A stretch of 64,000 nucleotides of DNA, taken from Candidatus Rokuibacteriota bacterium (GTDB lineage Bacteria > Methylomirabilota > Methylomirabilia > Rokubacteriales > CSP1-6). Made by a program: the position numbers and the translations under genes. This document shows positions 10,273 through 19,599 of this stretch, piece by piece; the stretch's first letter is position 1; every line of letters starts with the position of its first letter. Where the stretch lies: NCBI GenBank assembly GCA_003220535.1, contig QHSU01000096.1, positions 20,038 through 84,037 on the forward strand. The letters are read 5' to 3'. The notes below the pieces were generated by a model that ran no database searches, was not told where the DNA came from, and worked only from the letters and a program-made list of their open reading frames with translations.

Positions 10273-11508
10273 ATGTTTGAGCTGATTCAGCGAATTCCAG
10301 AGCCCTGGCGTCAGCTGACGGACGTGCTGATCGCGCCGCTGGCGTGGATTCCGCGCATGCAGCACACGCTGTGGGACTTCTTCTTCGCCCCGGGCCCGCT
10401 GTGGCTCGTCGCCGCGAAGTTCCTCTTCCTGCTCTTCCCGGCTCTACTCGCTGTCGCCGCCGTCTGGTGCACGCAGCTCTCCATCTACACGTTGCCGTTC
10501 CGCTCGGGGCGTGCGCAATTCATCCCGACGATGATGCTGACGTGGTGGGATGCCGTGCGCGCCGTCTGGCTGTACTGGGTGGGGATGTTCCGGTTCGTCG
10601 GGGTGGCGCTGGGATGGGCGGTGACGTTCAGCACCTTCGTGGCGAAGCTCGTGCTGGAGGTGATCCGCCAGGTCGTGCTCATGCCCTTCACGATGACGGG
10701 CCGGATGACGGAGACCTACTTCAGGCCCGGTGTACCCTGGGTCGCGTTCGTGATGCTCATCTTCTGGTGCGTGCTCGAAGCCGCCATCTTCAGCTACACG
10801 CTCATGCCGACCGTGACCGAGCTCCTCGCCGACCTCGTCGGTGGCGAGTCGACGGCGCGTTTCACGGGCCCCATCCTGTACTTCTTCCTGCTGCTGCTCG
10901 TCATGGGTAGCTTCGCGTGCGTGCAGACCTTGATGGACGCCGTGAAGAAGCGGGAGTGGAAGTACATCGTCCAGATGGTCGTGGTGGAGCTGTTCGTGAT
11001 GTTCTTCGAGGTCATATTCCTGTACCGGGAGCTCATCGACGCGCTGACGCCGTGGATTTCGCAGCAGACGGGTATGAAGCTGGGCCTCACGGTCACGCTC
11101 TTGCTGTCGTCGTTCGGATGGATCGGTATCCGCGGCATGACGTGGTTCCTGTTCGGCCAGTTCGGAACACCGCCGATGCTCGCCTTCATCTCGCGGCGGC
11201 CGATGGTGGACGAAGGCTCCCCGCGCCCCGCCAACGGCAAGCCGGCACCGGCCTGGTGGCGCCAGCCGGTGACGGAGCTCAAGCAGGAGATCGAATGGCT
11301 CCACGCCAAGAGCGAGGAGCTCCTCGACTACCTTGTGCTTCCGGTCTTGCAGATCGCGGCGGCCGCGCTCAACTTCGGCATGGTCCTGTTCGCCTCCCGT
11401 CAGGTCTTCTCGCTACCCTTCAAGGAGGCCAAGGAGATCACGCAGACCTGGCATATTTTACAGTCGTTGCACTTGCAAGCGCCGCCGCGGAAGCCGGCGA
11501 CGCTATGA
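10273..11508 (+). CDS. polytopic integral membrane protein of unknown function
   Basis: 411 aa with many hydrophobic segments (WLVAAKFLFLLFPALLAVAAVW, FVMLIFWCVLEAAIFSYTL, GPILYFFLLLLVMGSFACV, IVQMVVVELFVMFFEVIFLY); AAGGAGGGG RBS; coupled to next gene. Confidence 0.85.
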   Translation: MFELIQRIPEPWRQLTDVLIAPLAWIPRMQHTLWDFFFAPGPLWLVAAKFLFLLFPALLAVAAVWCTQLSIYTLPFRSGRAQFIPTMMLTWWDAVRAVWLYWVGMFRFVGVALGWAVTFSTFVAKLVLEVIRQVVLMPFTMTGRMTETYFRPGVPWVAFVMLIFWCVLEAAIFSYTLMPTVTELLADLVGGESTARFTGPILYFFLLLLVMGSFACVQTLMDAVKKREWKYIVQMVVVELFVMFFEVIFLYRELIDALTPWISQQTGMKLGLTVTLLLSSFGWIGIRGMTWFLFGQFGTPPMLAFISRRPMVDEGSPRPANGKPAPAWWRQPVTELKQEIEWLHAKSEELLDYLVLPVLQIAAAALNFGMVLFASRQVFSLPFKEAKEITQTWHILQSLHLQAPPRKPATL

Positions 11509-12278
11509 GGCGCCCGGGCATCTCGCTCACCGCTCGCGTCGTCGCAGCCGCTCTCCTCAGTGTCGCCGTCGTGGTCTCGGCGGCGGAGACGGAGGATAGC
11601 AAGGCGCCGCGGTCGACGCTCTTCGTCGGCGTCGACACCAGCGGATCGTTCCGAACCGCCTATGACGATGCCCTCACGTTTGTCGCCCACTACCTCTACG
11701 GCCATATGCACGAGCTCGGCGGCCTCCCGAAACCGCGCGATCTCTTCGTGACGGCCATCGGAGGGAAGGACAACAACGAGCCGAAGTCCTTCCACCCGAT
11801 CCACGACTTCAACAACAAGGACGTCAAGCAGATCGAAACGGACCTCCGGAAGTGGTTCCCGCCCACCGACACGCTCACCGATTTCAACGTCTTCTTCCAG
11901 CAGATCGCGCGCACCGTGAAGGAGCGGAATCTCGTCCTGGCGCCGATCACCGTGATCGTGGTCAGCGACGGCGTCCCCGACGTGCGCGACGGGACGATCA
12001 AGTCGGGCTCGCCCGCCTCCTACCAGCAGATCGATCTCAGTCCCCTCGATTACCTCTCGAAGAACGTCACCGTCCGCCTGGTCTACGCGAGCCCGAAGGT
12101 CGGCGACAACTGGCGAAAGCTGGTGAAGCGAGACCGCGTACGCTTCTGGGCCGTGGAGCACGACGTCATGAAGGGCTGGCGCGCCCAGATGAGGCCAGAT
12201 ACCGACCTCGCCAACCAGGACCGCTTCTGGAAGTGGGTGAGGGACAACGTGGATTACCGCGTGCGGCGCGGCGTCTGA
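11505..12278 (+). CDS. exported protein with vWA/MIDAS-like motif
   Basis: In frame with ORF 10917..12278; start 11505 overlaps preceding stop (ATGA). Signal peptide MRRPGISLTARVVAAALLSVAVVVSAAE; TLFVGVDTSGSF (DxSxS-like); ITVIVVSDGVPDVRDG. Confidence 0.8.
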   Translation: MRRPGISLTARVVAAALLSVAVVVSAAETEDSKAPRSTLFVGVDTSGSFRTAYDDALTFVAHYLYGHMHELGGLPKPRDLFVTAIGGKDNNEPKSFHPIHDFNNKDVKQIETDLRKWFPPTDTLTDFNVFFQQIARTVKERNLVLAPITVIVVSDGVPDVRDGTIKSGSPASYQQIDLSPLDYLSKNVTVRLVYASPKVGDNWRKLVKRDRVRFWAVEHDVMKGWRAQMRPDTDLANQDRFWKWVRDNVDYRVRRGV

Positions 12279-12574
12279 TCCCGTCGCCTTCCATCCAGGA
12301 GCTCTGATCGCGACCAGAGGTATAGGCGCTGGCATAGCGGCCACTCGCTGAACTGATCGGCGTCGCTCACCGTGCCGTGACCGAGCCGTTTCCCGAGGCA
12401 CCTGCGGTTTCAACACGTCGGAATTGCGATTGTCCAGCCAACCGAGGTCCGCGTTAGGCTATTGTCAATTCTTGCAGAAAGCTGCGGCAAGACTCGCTGC
12501 CGCCGATGTCAGTTCCGTCGTCTGGTGTCCTGCGGGCCGCGCGCCGGGTTCGCGGAGCTAGAGGAGTGCATCTC

Positions 12575-14206
12575 ATGAAGGGCGCCGACCTGCTCGTAGC
12601 CGCACTGGAGAACGAGGGTGTGCAGCACATCTTCGGCGTACCCGGGGAAGAAAACCTCGACGTCGTCGATGCATTGCGTCGCTCCAGGATCACGCTCGTG
12701 GTGACCCGCCACGAACAGGCGGCAGCCTTTATGGCAGCAACCCACGGACGGCTGACTGGCAGGGCCGGAGTCTGCCTCTCGACGCTTGGTCCCGGCGCGC
12801 TCAATCTGACCACGGGCGCCGCCTTCGCTCTGCTCGGCGCGATGCCCATGGTCATGATCACGGGCCAGAAGGGCATTCTGAGTCGGAAGCAGGCGCGCTT
12901 CCAGGTTGTGGACATGGTCTCGACCATGACGCCGCTGTCCAAGATGGCGCACCAGATCGTCAGCGCGGCGACGATCCCCTCGATCGTGCGGGAGGCGTTC
13001 CGGGTTGCGCAACAGGAGAGGCCAGGTCCGGTCCATCTCGAACTGCCGGAGGACATCGCCGGAGTGGCGGCACCCGAGATTCCGCTGGTGACGCCGCACC
13101 CGATCGATATGCCCGTTGCCCATCTCGCGGCATTGGAACGAGCGGCCGAGCTGATCCTCAAGGCCGAGCGACCGCTCGTGATGCTGGGCGCGGCAGCGAA
13201 CCGCCCGCGCCTGGCCGATGCCCTATCGGATTTCGTGCAGCGCCTGCAAATCCCGTTCTTCAATACGCAAATGGGTAAGGGCGCGGTCGCGGGCGGATCC
13301 GGACTCTACATGGGCACCGCCGCGCTTTCCGAGCGAGACTATGTTCATCGCGCGGTCGACCGGGCCGATCTGATCATCGCCATCGGCCACGACACGGTGG
13401 AGAAGCCGCCCTTCTTCATGGGTCCGAACGGACCGAAGGTCCTCCATGTGGGCTATCTTCCCGCGACGGTCGAGGAGGTGTTCTTCCCGAATGCGGAGCT
13501 CGTGGGCGACGTCGGCCCCAGCCTCACGCTGCTAGCCGACCGTCTCGAGGGCAAGCTGCCGAAGGCGGGCGCGCTCTTGGGACTGCGCGAGGAGATCCTC
13601 GCGCGGGTCGCCGTGCGGGCGACGGAAGCTCGCTATCCGCTGACCCCTCAGCGCATCGTGCACGACGTGCGGCAGGTGATGCCGGAGGACGGCATCGTCT
13701 GCCTGGACAACGGCATGTACAAGATCTGGTTCGCGCGAAACTACAGGACTCATGTCGCGAACACTCTGCTGCTCGACAACGCACTCGCGACGATGGGGGC
13801 TGGGCTGCCCTCCGCCATGATGGCCGCGATGCTCCACCCGACCCGGCGCGTACTGGCGGTATGCGGCGACGGCGGGTTCATGATGAATTCTCAGGAATTA
13901 GAGACGGCGGCGCGACTCGGGCTCAATCTCGTAGTGCTGGTCCTGCAGGACAATGCGTTCGGGATGATCCGCTGGAAGCAGGCGGCGGACGGGTTTGCCG
14001 ATTTCGGCATGACCTTCGGGAATCCGGATTTCGTCGCCTATGCCATGGCGTACCACATAAAGGGCAGTCGGGTGGAGAGCGCCGACGGCCTGGCGCCGAC
14101 GCTCGAGGCGGCATTTTCCGGAGGCGGCGTTCATCTCGTCTGTGTGCCCGTGGATTACTCTGAGAACATGCGGGTCCTGATCGATGAGTTGCGCAACCAG
14201 GCATAG
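12575..14206 (+). CDS. thiamine-pyrophosphate enzyme, acetolactate synthase large-subunit-like
   Basis: MKGADLLVAALENEGVQHIFGVPGEENLDVVDAL...GPGALNLTTGAAFALLGAMPMVMITGQKG...CGDGGFMMNSQELETAARLGLNLVVLVLQDN (ThDP motif). Confidence 0.93.
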   Translation: MKGADLLVAALENEGVQHIFGVPGEENLDVVDALRRSRITLVVTRHEQAAAFMAATHGRLTGRAGVCLSTLGPGALNLTTGAAFALLGAMPMVMITGQKGILSRKQARFQVVDMVSTMTPLSKMAHQIVSAATIPSIVREAFRVAQQERPGPVHLELPEDIAGVAAPEIPLVTPHPIDMPVAHLAALERAAELILKAERPLVMLGAAANRPRLADALSDFVQRLQIPFFNTQMGKGAVAGGSGLYMGTAALSERDYVHRAVDRADLIIAIGHDTVEKPPFFMGPNGPKVLHVGYLPATVEEVFFPNAELVGDVGPSLTLLADRLEGKLPKAGALLGLREEILARVAVRATEARYPLTPQRIVHDVRQVMPEDGIVCLDNGMYKIWFARNYRTHVANTLLLDNALATMGAGLPSAMMAAMLHPTRRVLAVCGDGGFMMNSQELETAARLGLNLVVLVLQDNAFGMIRWKQAADGFADFGMTFGNPDFVAYAMAYHIKGSRVESADGLAPTLEAAFSGGGVHLVCVPVDYSENMRVLIDELRNQA

Positions 14207-14293
14207 CACCTTCGGCCTTGGAACTGGTTGGAGCCGCTCAGCCACTGCGGCCGGCGGCGTTCAAGATGAGGTCGGCCTGAAGCAGTTCAGCCA

Positions 14294-14443
14294 CTAACGA
14301 AGCGCATCGAGGAGTGCTTTCGCGGCTAGCAGATCAGCGGTCTTGAACCATTCTGTGAACCGCCGGTAGACGGGGGCCAACACCTTGCGCGCCTGGGTGG
14401 TCCGGCCCTGCCGATGGTAGCCCGCCAGCCGCGCTCGCGCATG
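14294..14443 (-). pseudogene. C-terminal scrap of adenylate/guanylate cyclase-TPR type protein
   Basis: ARARLAGYHRQGRTTQARKVLAPVYRRFTEWFKTADLLAAKALLDALR resembles the conserved tail of cyclase/ATPase-TPR proteins ([42 protein letters not shown]). Confidence 0.65.
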
Positions 14444-15015
14444 ACTAGGAGGAGGCGGTCGAGTCATGCGGCCCTCTCTTCCTCTACGGCGTCGAACGAG
14501 ACGGACGCAGCCCACGGTTCCCCGTTGCGGATGTGGATTCGCGCACTCAGCACGCCTGTATGGGCCTCGTGATCGTGCAGTCGCTGTCGTAGCGAATCCA
14601 CAAGTTCGAGGAACCCTGCGACGTCAAAAACCGGGTTCTGTTCGCGCTCCATGACTCCGATCATCGCTCAAATCCAGCAAACCCGAGGGCCGCCCGCAGG
14701 GGGCGCTCCTCCTTTGCGGAGACTGCTTCCTTGGATAAAGCAAGGCGGCTGCCAAGGAATGCAGTGCGCGAAAACCGCATACGCGAGGTACCGGCTTGCC
14801 TTGAGGTCGCGAGATTACCGGCGAGAGTTACACGCCATGGAAGAAACGGAGAGTACTGCCACACCGATCCCGAATCCGGCAAGTCTGCCCAACGGACCCC
14901 ATCAACGGCGGACGTTTACTGATTCGGGGCCGCTCCGATATAGTCCATGCGTGACGCTACCGCGGGACTTGGAAGTCGTCCAGCCAGCCCGCAACACCTG
15001 AGCGATTCGAGCGAC

Positions 15016-15204
15016 TCAGTTCAGCGTTACAGCGTGCAGCAGGTCCAGCTCGGCATCCAGGGGCGCCACCGCTCGAAGACGACGCCGCGGGAACACGCGA
15101 CTGTGACGATGTAGCCGTTCCAGGCCGGAGCCGTTGCGTCCCCGGTCAGGGGGCCATGCGCGGTGGTCCGCGACGAACTCCTCGAGGTCGAGCAAGACCG
15201 CCAC
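15016..15204 (-). pseudogene. frameshifted small protein (tentative)
   Basis: Composite of two reverse frames: VAVLLDLEEFVADHR / AHGPLTGDATAPAWNGYIVTVACSRGVVFERW / VAPLDAELDLLHAVTLN. Confidence 0.35.
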
Positions 15205-15578
15205 GCCCGATTGCCCGAAGCGTTGTGGACTTTCCGGAAATTCCCGGCGCATCCGGGCCTCGTGGATTGCTTCGCAGGACATTCCCTGGAACTATTGGCC
15301 AGATGCGACAGCGGACTACCACCCGGCCGGCGGGGACCCAGATGCTGTCGATGAGCGTCCTGGTGGTGTCGCACCAGCATATGCTCCGTCTCACAATCAG
15401 TCGTCGCCGTATGAGGCCCACGGGACGACTGCGAACGGATTGTGTCGTATCCCGCGCGCACCGAACGTGTAAGCGGTGCTGGGCTCTTTCTCGCCATCTC
15501 GTCCGCGAGTGTCAGCAATTCAGGATGCGCGCCTTGAAGCTGGTGGTCGCTGCCGAGCGGTCGCGGTCGTAGGGAGAC

Positions 15579-16133
15579 CTACTCGCTGCGGTTCGAGCGG
15601 AGCAGCCTCGACTGCGATTCTCCGAGCGACGGCCGCATGGACGCTCGGAACGCGGCGAGTGCCGCAGCAGCCGTCTCTCGCATTGGCCCATCCGGGGCGC
15701 CTTGCAGTGTTCGGTCTCGCTTCACGAGCTTTCGCACCGTGTGACGCCTTGCCTTCACCCCATGCCGCGTTGCTTCCGGTCGCACCGTGTGTCGAACACG
15801 AAAGTCGTACGGCGACATGTCGAAGCGCTGCCGGAACGCTTTGTCAAGGTGCGGTAGGTCATAGAACCCAGACTCAACCGCAATGTCCGTCAGCGAGCGC
15901 CCGGAGGTGAGCACGAGTTCAAGCGCCCGCTTGAGTTTCAGATTGCGTAAGTAGTCCCGCAGGGGCACACCGGCCACCGCACGGAAAGTCCGGGAGAAGT
16001 ACGAGCGACTCATCGCCGCCATCGCGGCCAATTCGCTCAGAGCATGGCTCTGACCGGCGTGATCGTCGAGCATCGTTAAGATCCGCTTGATCTTGGCCAC
16101 GCTGCGGGCACTCGGGGCTCCCGGCTGGGCCAT
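15579..16133 (-). CDS. AraC-family transcriptional regulator
   Basis: LSELAAMAAMSRSYFSRTFRAVAGVPLRDYLRNLKLKRALELVLTSGRSLTDIAVESGFYDLPHLDKAFRQRFDMSPYDFR: two HTH of AraC family. Confidence 0.92.
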   Translation of the reverse strand: MAQPGAPSARSVAKIKRILTMLDDHAGQSHALSELAAMAAMSRSYFSRTFRAVAGVPLRDYLRNLKLKRALELVLTSGRSLTDIAVESGFYDLPHLDKAFRQRFDMSPYDFRVRHTVRPEATRHGVKARRHTVRKLVKRDRTLQGAPDGPMRETAAAALAAFRASMRPSLGESQSRLLRSNRSE

Positions 16134-16272
16134 GGCAACATCGTACTATCCATCCGCCTCGGGGTCCGTGCTAGCTTCCTCGTGCCTGCACCCCGGCCTT
16201 GCGGTGACGCATCCGACGTCGAGACCTCGGTGCATCTGGCGGATCGGCTAACGGTACTCGAAGGGAGCACCG

Positions 16273-16533
16273 ATGGACCAAGAAGCCCTTCGCTTTCTCA
16301 TCCGGCTCAAGATCCAGAACGGCCGCCTTCCACATGACCGCATCGCAAGAGTCTGGAGCAGTCCCAGCGACGGGGAAACGTGCGATGCCTGCGACACGAT
16401 CCTGTCAAAGGAGCAGTTGCTGATGGAGGGGACCACGCGGGCGTCCGGCCGGAGGCCCTGTCAGTTCCACATAGCCTGTTTTCAAATCTGGGATGACGAG
16501 AGGCGTGCGCAGAGACGAGCGCAGAAATCGTAG
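16273..16533 (+). CDS. small hypothetical protein with CxxC
   Basis: 86 aa MDQEALRFLIRLKIQNGRLPHDRIARVWSSPSDGETCDACDTILSKEQLLMEGT...FHIACFQIWDDERR. Confidence 0.6.
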   Translation: MDQEALRFLIRLKIQNGRLPHDRIARVWSSPSDGETCDACDTILSKEQLLMEGTTRASGRRPCQFHIACFQIWDDERRAQRRAQKS

Positions 16534-16652
16534 CCTCCCTCGCGTGCCTCTTGGACCGCTTCATCCGTGCTCTGGACGACCTTGTGAGACTCCCAACGCA
16601 TCCCACGCCAACCCTTTGGACCAGCCGGGCGTTGCGCTCCTCGCGGGGTTCG

Positions 16653-16728
16653 ATGAGTCGTCCGCGGTATACGATTCTCGTCATCGACGACGACCAGCAG
16701 TTTCTCGGGATGGCGGTCGAGCTGCTGG
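16653..16728 (+). pseudogene. truncated response-regulator receiver N-terminus
   Basis: MSRPRYTILVIDDDQQFLGMAVELL then homology is lost. Confidence 0.5.
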
Positions 16729-17119
16729 TGATCGACGCATCGCGTTCTTTCTGCTTCTGGCGCCGAGGACGGGTTGCGGCGGGCGCGTGTGGCCCGCCAG
16801 CCCTTCTCGTCGTATCGCGTGAGCTGGAGGTCATAGCCCTGACGGGCCATGCCGACAGCAATCCGTCCGATACCGGACCAGGAGTCGAGCCAGGAGCGCA
16901 GCGCGTGGAGCGCACGGTCGTAGGACGGGAGAGGGAGCCCAGCGAAAGCCGAGCGCTGCTCTCAGGAGTTGCCCCCGTTGGTCGAGGGTGCTTCCGGAAT
17001 CGCCAAAAAGATCAATTTAAAAAGAAACGGCACTCTGCTACTCATGGAGTTGCCCCCTTTTGCGATTCCAGAAATTTGGAAGTCTGGACGAACGCTCGGC
17101 CAAAGCCGTGAGGTGACCC

Positions 17120-18715
17120 GTGGGGACAATGGATCTCACCAAGGCGCGAATCCTCGTCGTCGACGATGAGCCTGCGAACGTTCGGCTCCTCGAGCGCACG
17201 CTGGCCGAGGCCGGCTATCGGCAGGTTCGCAGCACCACGGATTCCCGGCAGGTGCTCGCCCTGTACGGTGAGTATCAGCCTGATCTGCTCCTGCTCGACC
17301 TGATGATGCCGTATCTGGATGGGATCGCCGTCATGCGAGAGCTTCAGATCCCCGAGGATGTCTATCTCCCGATCCTGGTCCTCACGGCCGATACGACCAC
17401 CGAGGCGAAGAAGCGCGCGTTGGAGGCCGGCGCCAAGGACTTCCTGACCAAGCCGTTTGACCGGATCGAGGTGCTCCTGCGGATCAAGAATCTCCTCCAC
17501 ACGCGACACCTCTACCTCGACCTCCGGCGCCACAATCGCTCGCTCGAGAAGATCGTCGACGAGCGCACGCAGCGGCTCTTGCAGAGCGAGAAGGTTGCGA
17601 CCATGGGCTCGCTGCTGGCGGGCGTGGCCCACGAGTTGAACAATCCTCTCGCGATCGTCATGGGCCAGGCGCACCTTCTGCGCCGCAGGGTCAAGGACCC
17701 GTCGCTGATCGAGCGGGCTGACAAGATCAACACCGGCGCCGAGCGGTGCTCGCGTGTCGTGCGAAACTTCCTGTCGCTGGCGCGTCAGCGGGCGCCCGAA
17801 CGGGCAGAGGTGCGACTCAACCAGGTCGTCCAGGAGGCGATCGAGCTGCTCGCCTACGAGTTGCGCACCAGCCAAGTCGAAATCGCGCTGGACTTGGCCG
17901 ACGATCTGCCGGTGATGTGGGCCGACGCTCACCAGCTCCATCAGGTGATCGTCAACCTCGTGGCCAACGCGCATCACGCCATGCGCCGCATGGACGCGGC
18001 CCGCCGGATCGCTATCGAGACCCGGTCCGTGCGCGAGCCCGCCCGCGTCCAGCTCGATGTCACGGACACCGGCCCCGGCATTCCCGCCGAGATCTGCACG
18101 AGGATCTTCGAGCCCTTCTTCACGACCAAGGCCCCGGGCGAAGGGACAGGGCTCGGGTTGTCACTGTGCCGGAGCATTGTGGAGGACCACGGGGGCACCC
18201 TTACGGTCGATAGCGAGATCGGCCAAGGCACGATCTTCAGCGTCGAGTTGCCGGTGCTGGCTCCCCCGGCGTCCGTTTGTGACGTCGTGGAGCCCGAGTC
18301 CTTGCCGCCAATCGGCAGCAAGGCGATCCTGGTCGTCGACGACGCTGATGTCGCGGCCACGCTGGCCGAAGCCCTGCAAGGCGACGGGCATCAGGTCGAG
18401 GTCGCAGCGCACGGCGCCATGGCCCTCGAAATGCTGGAGCGGCGCGCCTACGACCTGGTCCTGAGCGACACGAAGATGCCCGTCCTCGACGGCGAGCGTT
18501 TCTACTCCGAGCTCGAACGGCGCTTTCCGGGACTTACCCGTCGGATCGTTTTCCTTACGGGCGACGTGCTGAGCCGAGAGAAGCAAGAGTTTCTCGAACG
18601 GAGCGGCGCGCCGCATCTCCTGAAACCGTTCGACCTGCGCAAGGTGCAGCAGCTCGTCCATCGAATGCTGGCGGATCCTGCAGCCGGGCGAGGCCTCAGC
18701 CTTCCTCAAGGCTGA
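17120..18715 (+). CDS. REC-HisKA-HATPase-REC hybrid sensor kinase, no visible TM segment
   Basis: ARILVVDDEPANVRLLE...LLDLMMPYLDG...VLTAD...KPF; GVAHELNNPLAIVMGQ; DTGPGIP...GTGLGLSLCRSIVEDHGG; second receiver AILVVDDADVAATLAEAL...DLVLSDTKMPVLDG...LLKPFD. Confidence 0.95.
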   Translation: MGTMDLTKARILVVDDEPANVRLLERTLAEAGYRQVRSTTDSRQVLALYGEYQPDLLLLDLMMPYLDGIAVMRELQIPEDVYLPILVLTADTTTEAKKRALEAGAKDFLTKPFDRIEVLLRIKNLLHTRHLYLDLRRHNRSLEKIVDERTQRLLQSEKVATMGSLLAGVAHELNNPLAIVMGQAHLLRRRVKDPSLIERADKINTGAERCSRVVRNFLSLARQRAPERAEVRLNQVVQEAIELLAYELRTSQVEIALDLADDLPVMWADAHQLHQVIVNLVANAHHAMRRMDAARRIAIETRSVREPARVQLDVTDTGPGIPAEICTRIFEPFFTTKAPGEGTGLGLSLCRSIVEDHGGTLTVDSEIGQGTIFSVELPVLAPPASVCDVVEPESLPPIGSKAILVVDDADVAATLAEALQGDGHQVEVAAHGAMALEMLERRAYDLVLSDTKMPVLDGERFYSELERRFPGLTRRIVFLTGDVLSREKQEFLERSGAPHLLKPFDLRKVQQLVHRMLADPAAGRGLSLPQG

Positions 18716-19053
18716 GCCCGATTGTCCTCATTTGCCCGCCCCCTGGACCACCTAAGGGTCCCGTTCTCAGCGAGAATCACGCTTGGGAACCAAAGGCCCT
18801 TGCAAGGGGCAAGAAGTAGGCCAAGTACGATAAGTGATTGTTCCGAAACGAGTCATTTGATGCTGTCACTCGATCGCAAGCCGTGATTTGTAAAATCTCG
18901 CGATAGGGCAAGGGTCACGGCGTGTTGGGCAAGGCCGGGCAAGGGTAAGGGCTCGGGCGGCGCGGTCGAGGCCCGAGGGTACTCTCAGATCGAAGCCGGA
19001 CCCAGGCGTCGGCCCAGTTGCGCATCTGGAAGTCGCTGGGCGCTTTCGGCAGC

Positions 19054-19485
19054 TCAAGACAGATCAGTCTCTGTGAGATCATCTGGACGCTTGGTTTCCG
19101 ACCTAAGCGCCATAGCCACGACTCGCCCGAGGTAGGCGAGGTCGAACGGTTTGTCGACGTAGGCGAGCGCACCCATCAGCAGGGCTTCGCGAGCAAGCCG
19201 GAGGTCCCTATTTGCGGTCACCATGATCACTCGAATGGTCGGGTCGACCGAGCGGATTTGCTTCAGCACCTCAACGCCGTTTGTATGGGGCAGTCCGATG
19301 TCGAGTAAGACCAGATCGGGCCGGGACGTCGTGATCGACTTGAGCCCATCGTCGCTTGTGAGCGCGCCGGCGATCTCGTAACCCTGCTCGGAGAGACCGA
19401 TGTCCAGGAGCTCAGCCAGTGTAGGGTCATCGTCGATAAGGAGGATGCGGGCGACTGGAGCCATGGTCATCGACTCGAACAGCAC
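19054..19485 (-). CDS. single-domain response regulator (receiver only)
   Basis: ARILLIDDDPTLAELLDIGLSEQGY...PDLVLLDIGLPHTNGVEVLKQIR...MVTANRD...ALAYVDKPFDLAYL. Confidence 0.93.
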   Translation of the reverse strand: MLFESMTMAPVARILLIDDDPTLAELLDIGLSEQGYEIAGALTSDDGLKSITTSRPDLVLLDIGLPHTNGVEVLKQIRSVDPTIRVIMVTANRDLRLAREALLMGALAYVDKPFDLAYLGRVVAMALRSETKRPDDLTETDLS

Positions 19486-19599
19486 GATCTGCTGGTGCCG
19501 ATCGAACGGGTGTCCATTCAGCTGCCGGCAATCTAGTGAAGTCGGTCGCGTCTCACCGACCAGAAGAATGGTGACAGGCCGTCCTGGTGGCTGTCAAGA

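Noticed and set aside
18903-18950. GGGCAAGG direct repeats
   Set aside because: Three loose copies in a GC-rich intergenic stretch; no array regularity, not CRISPR-like.
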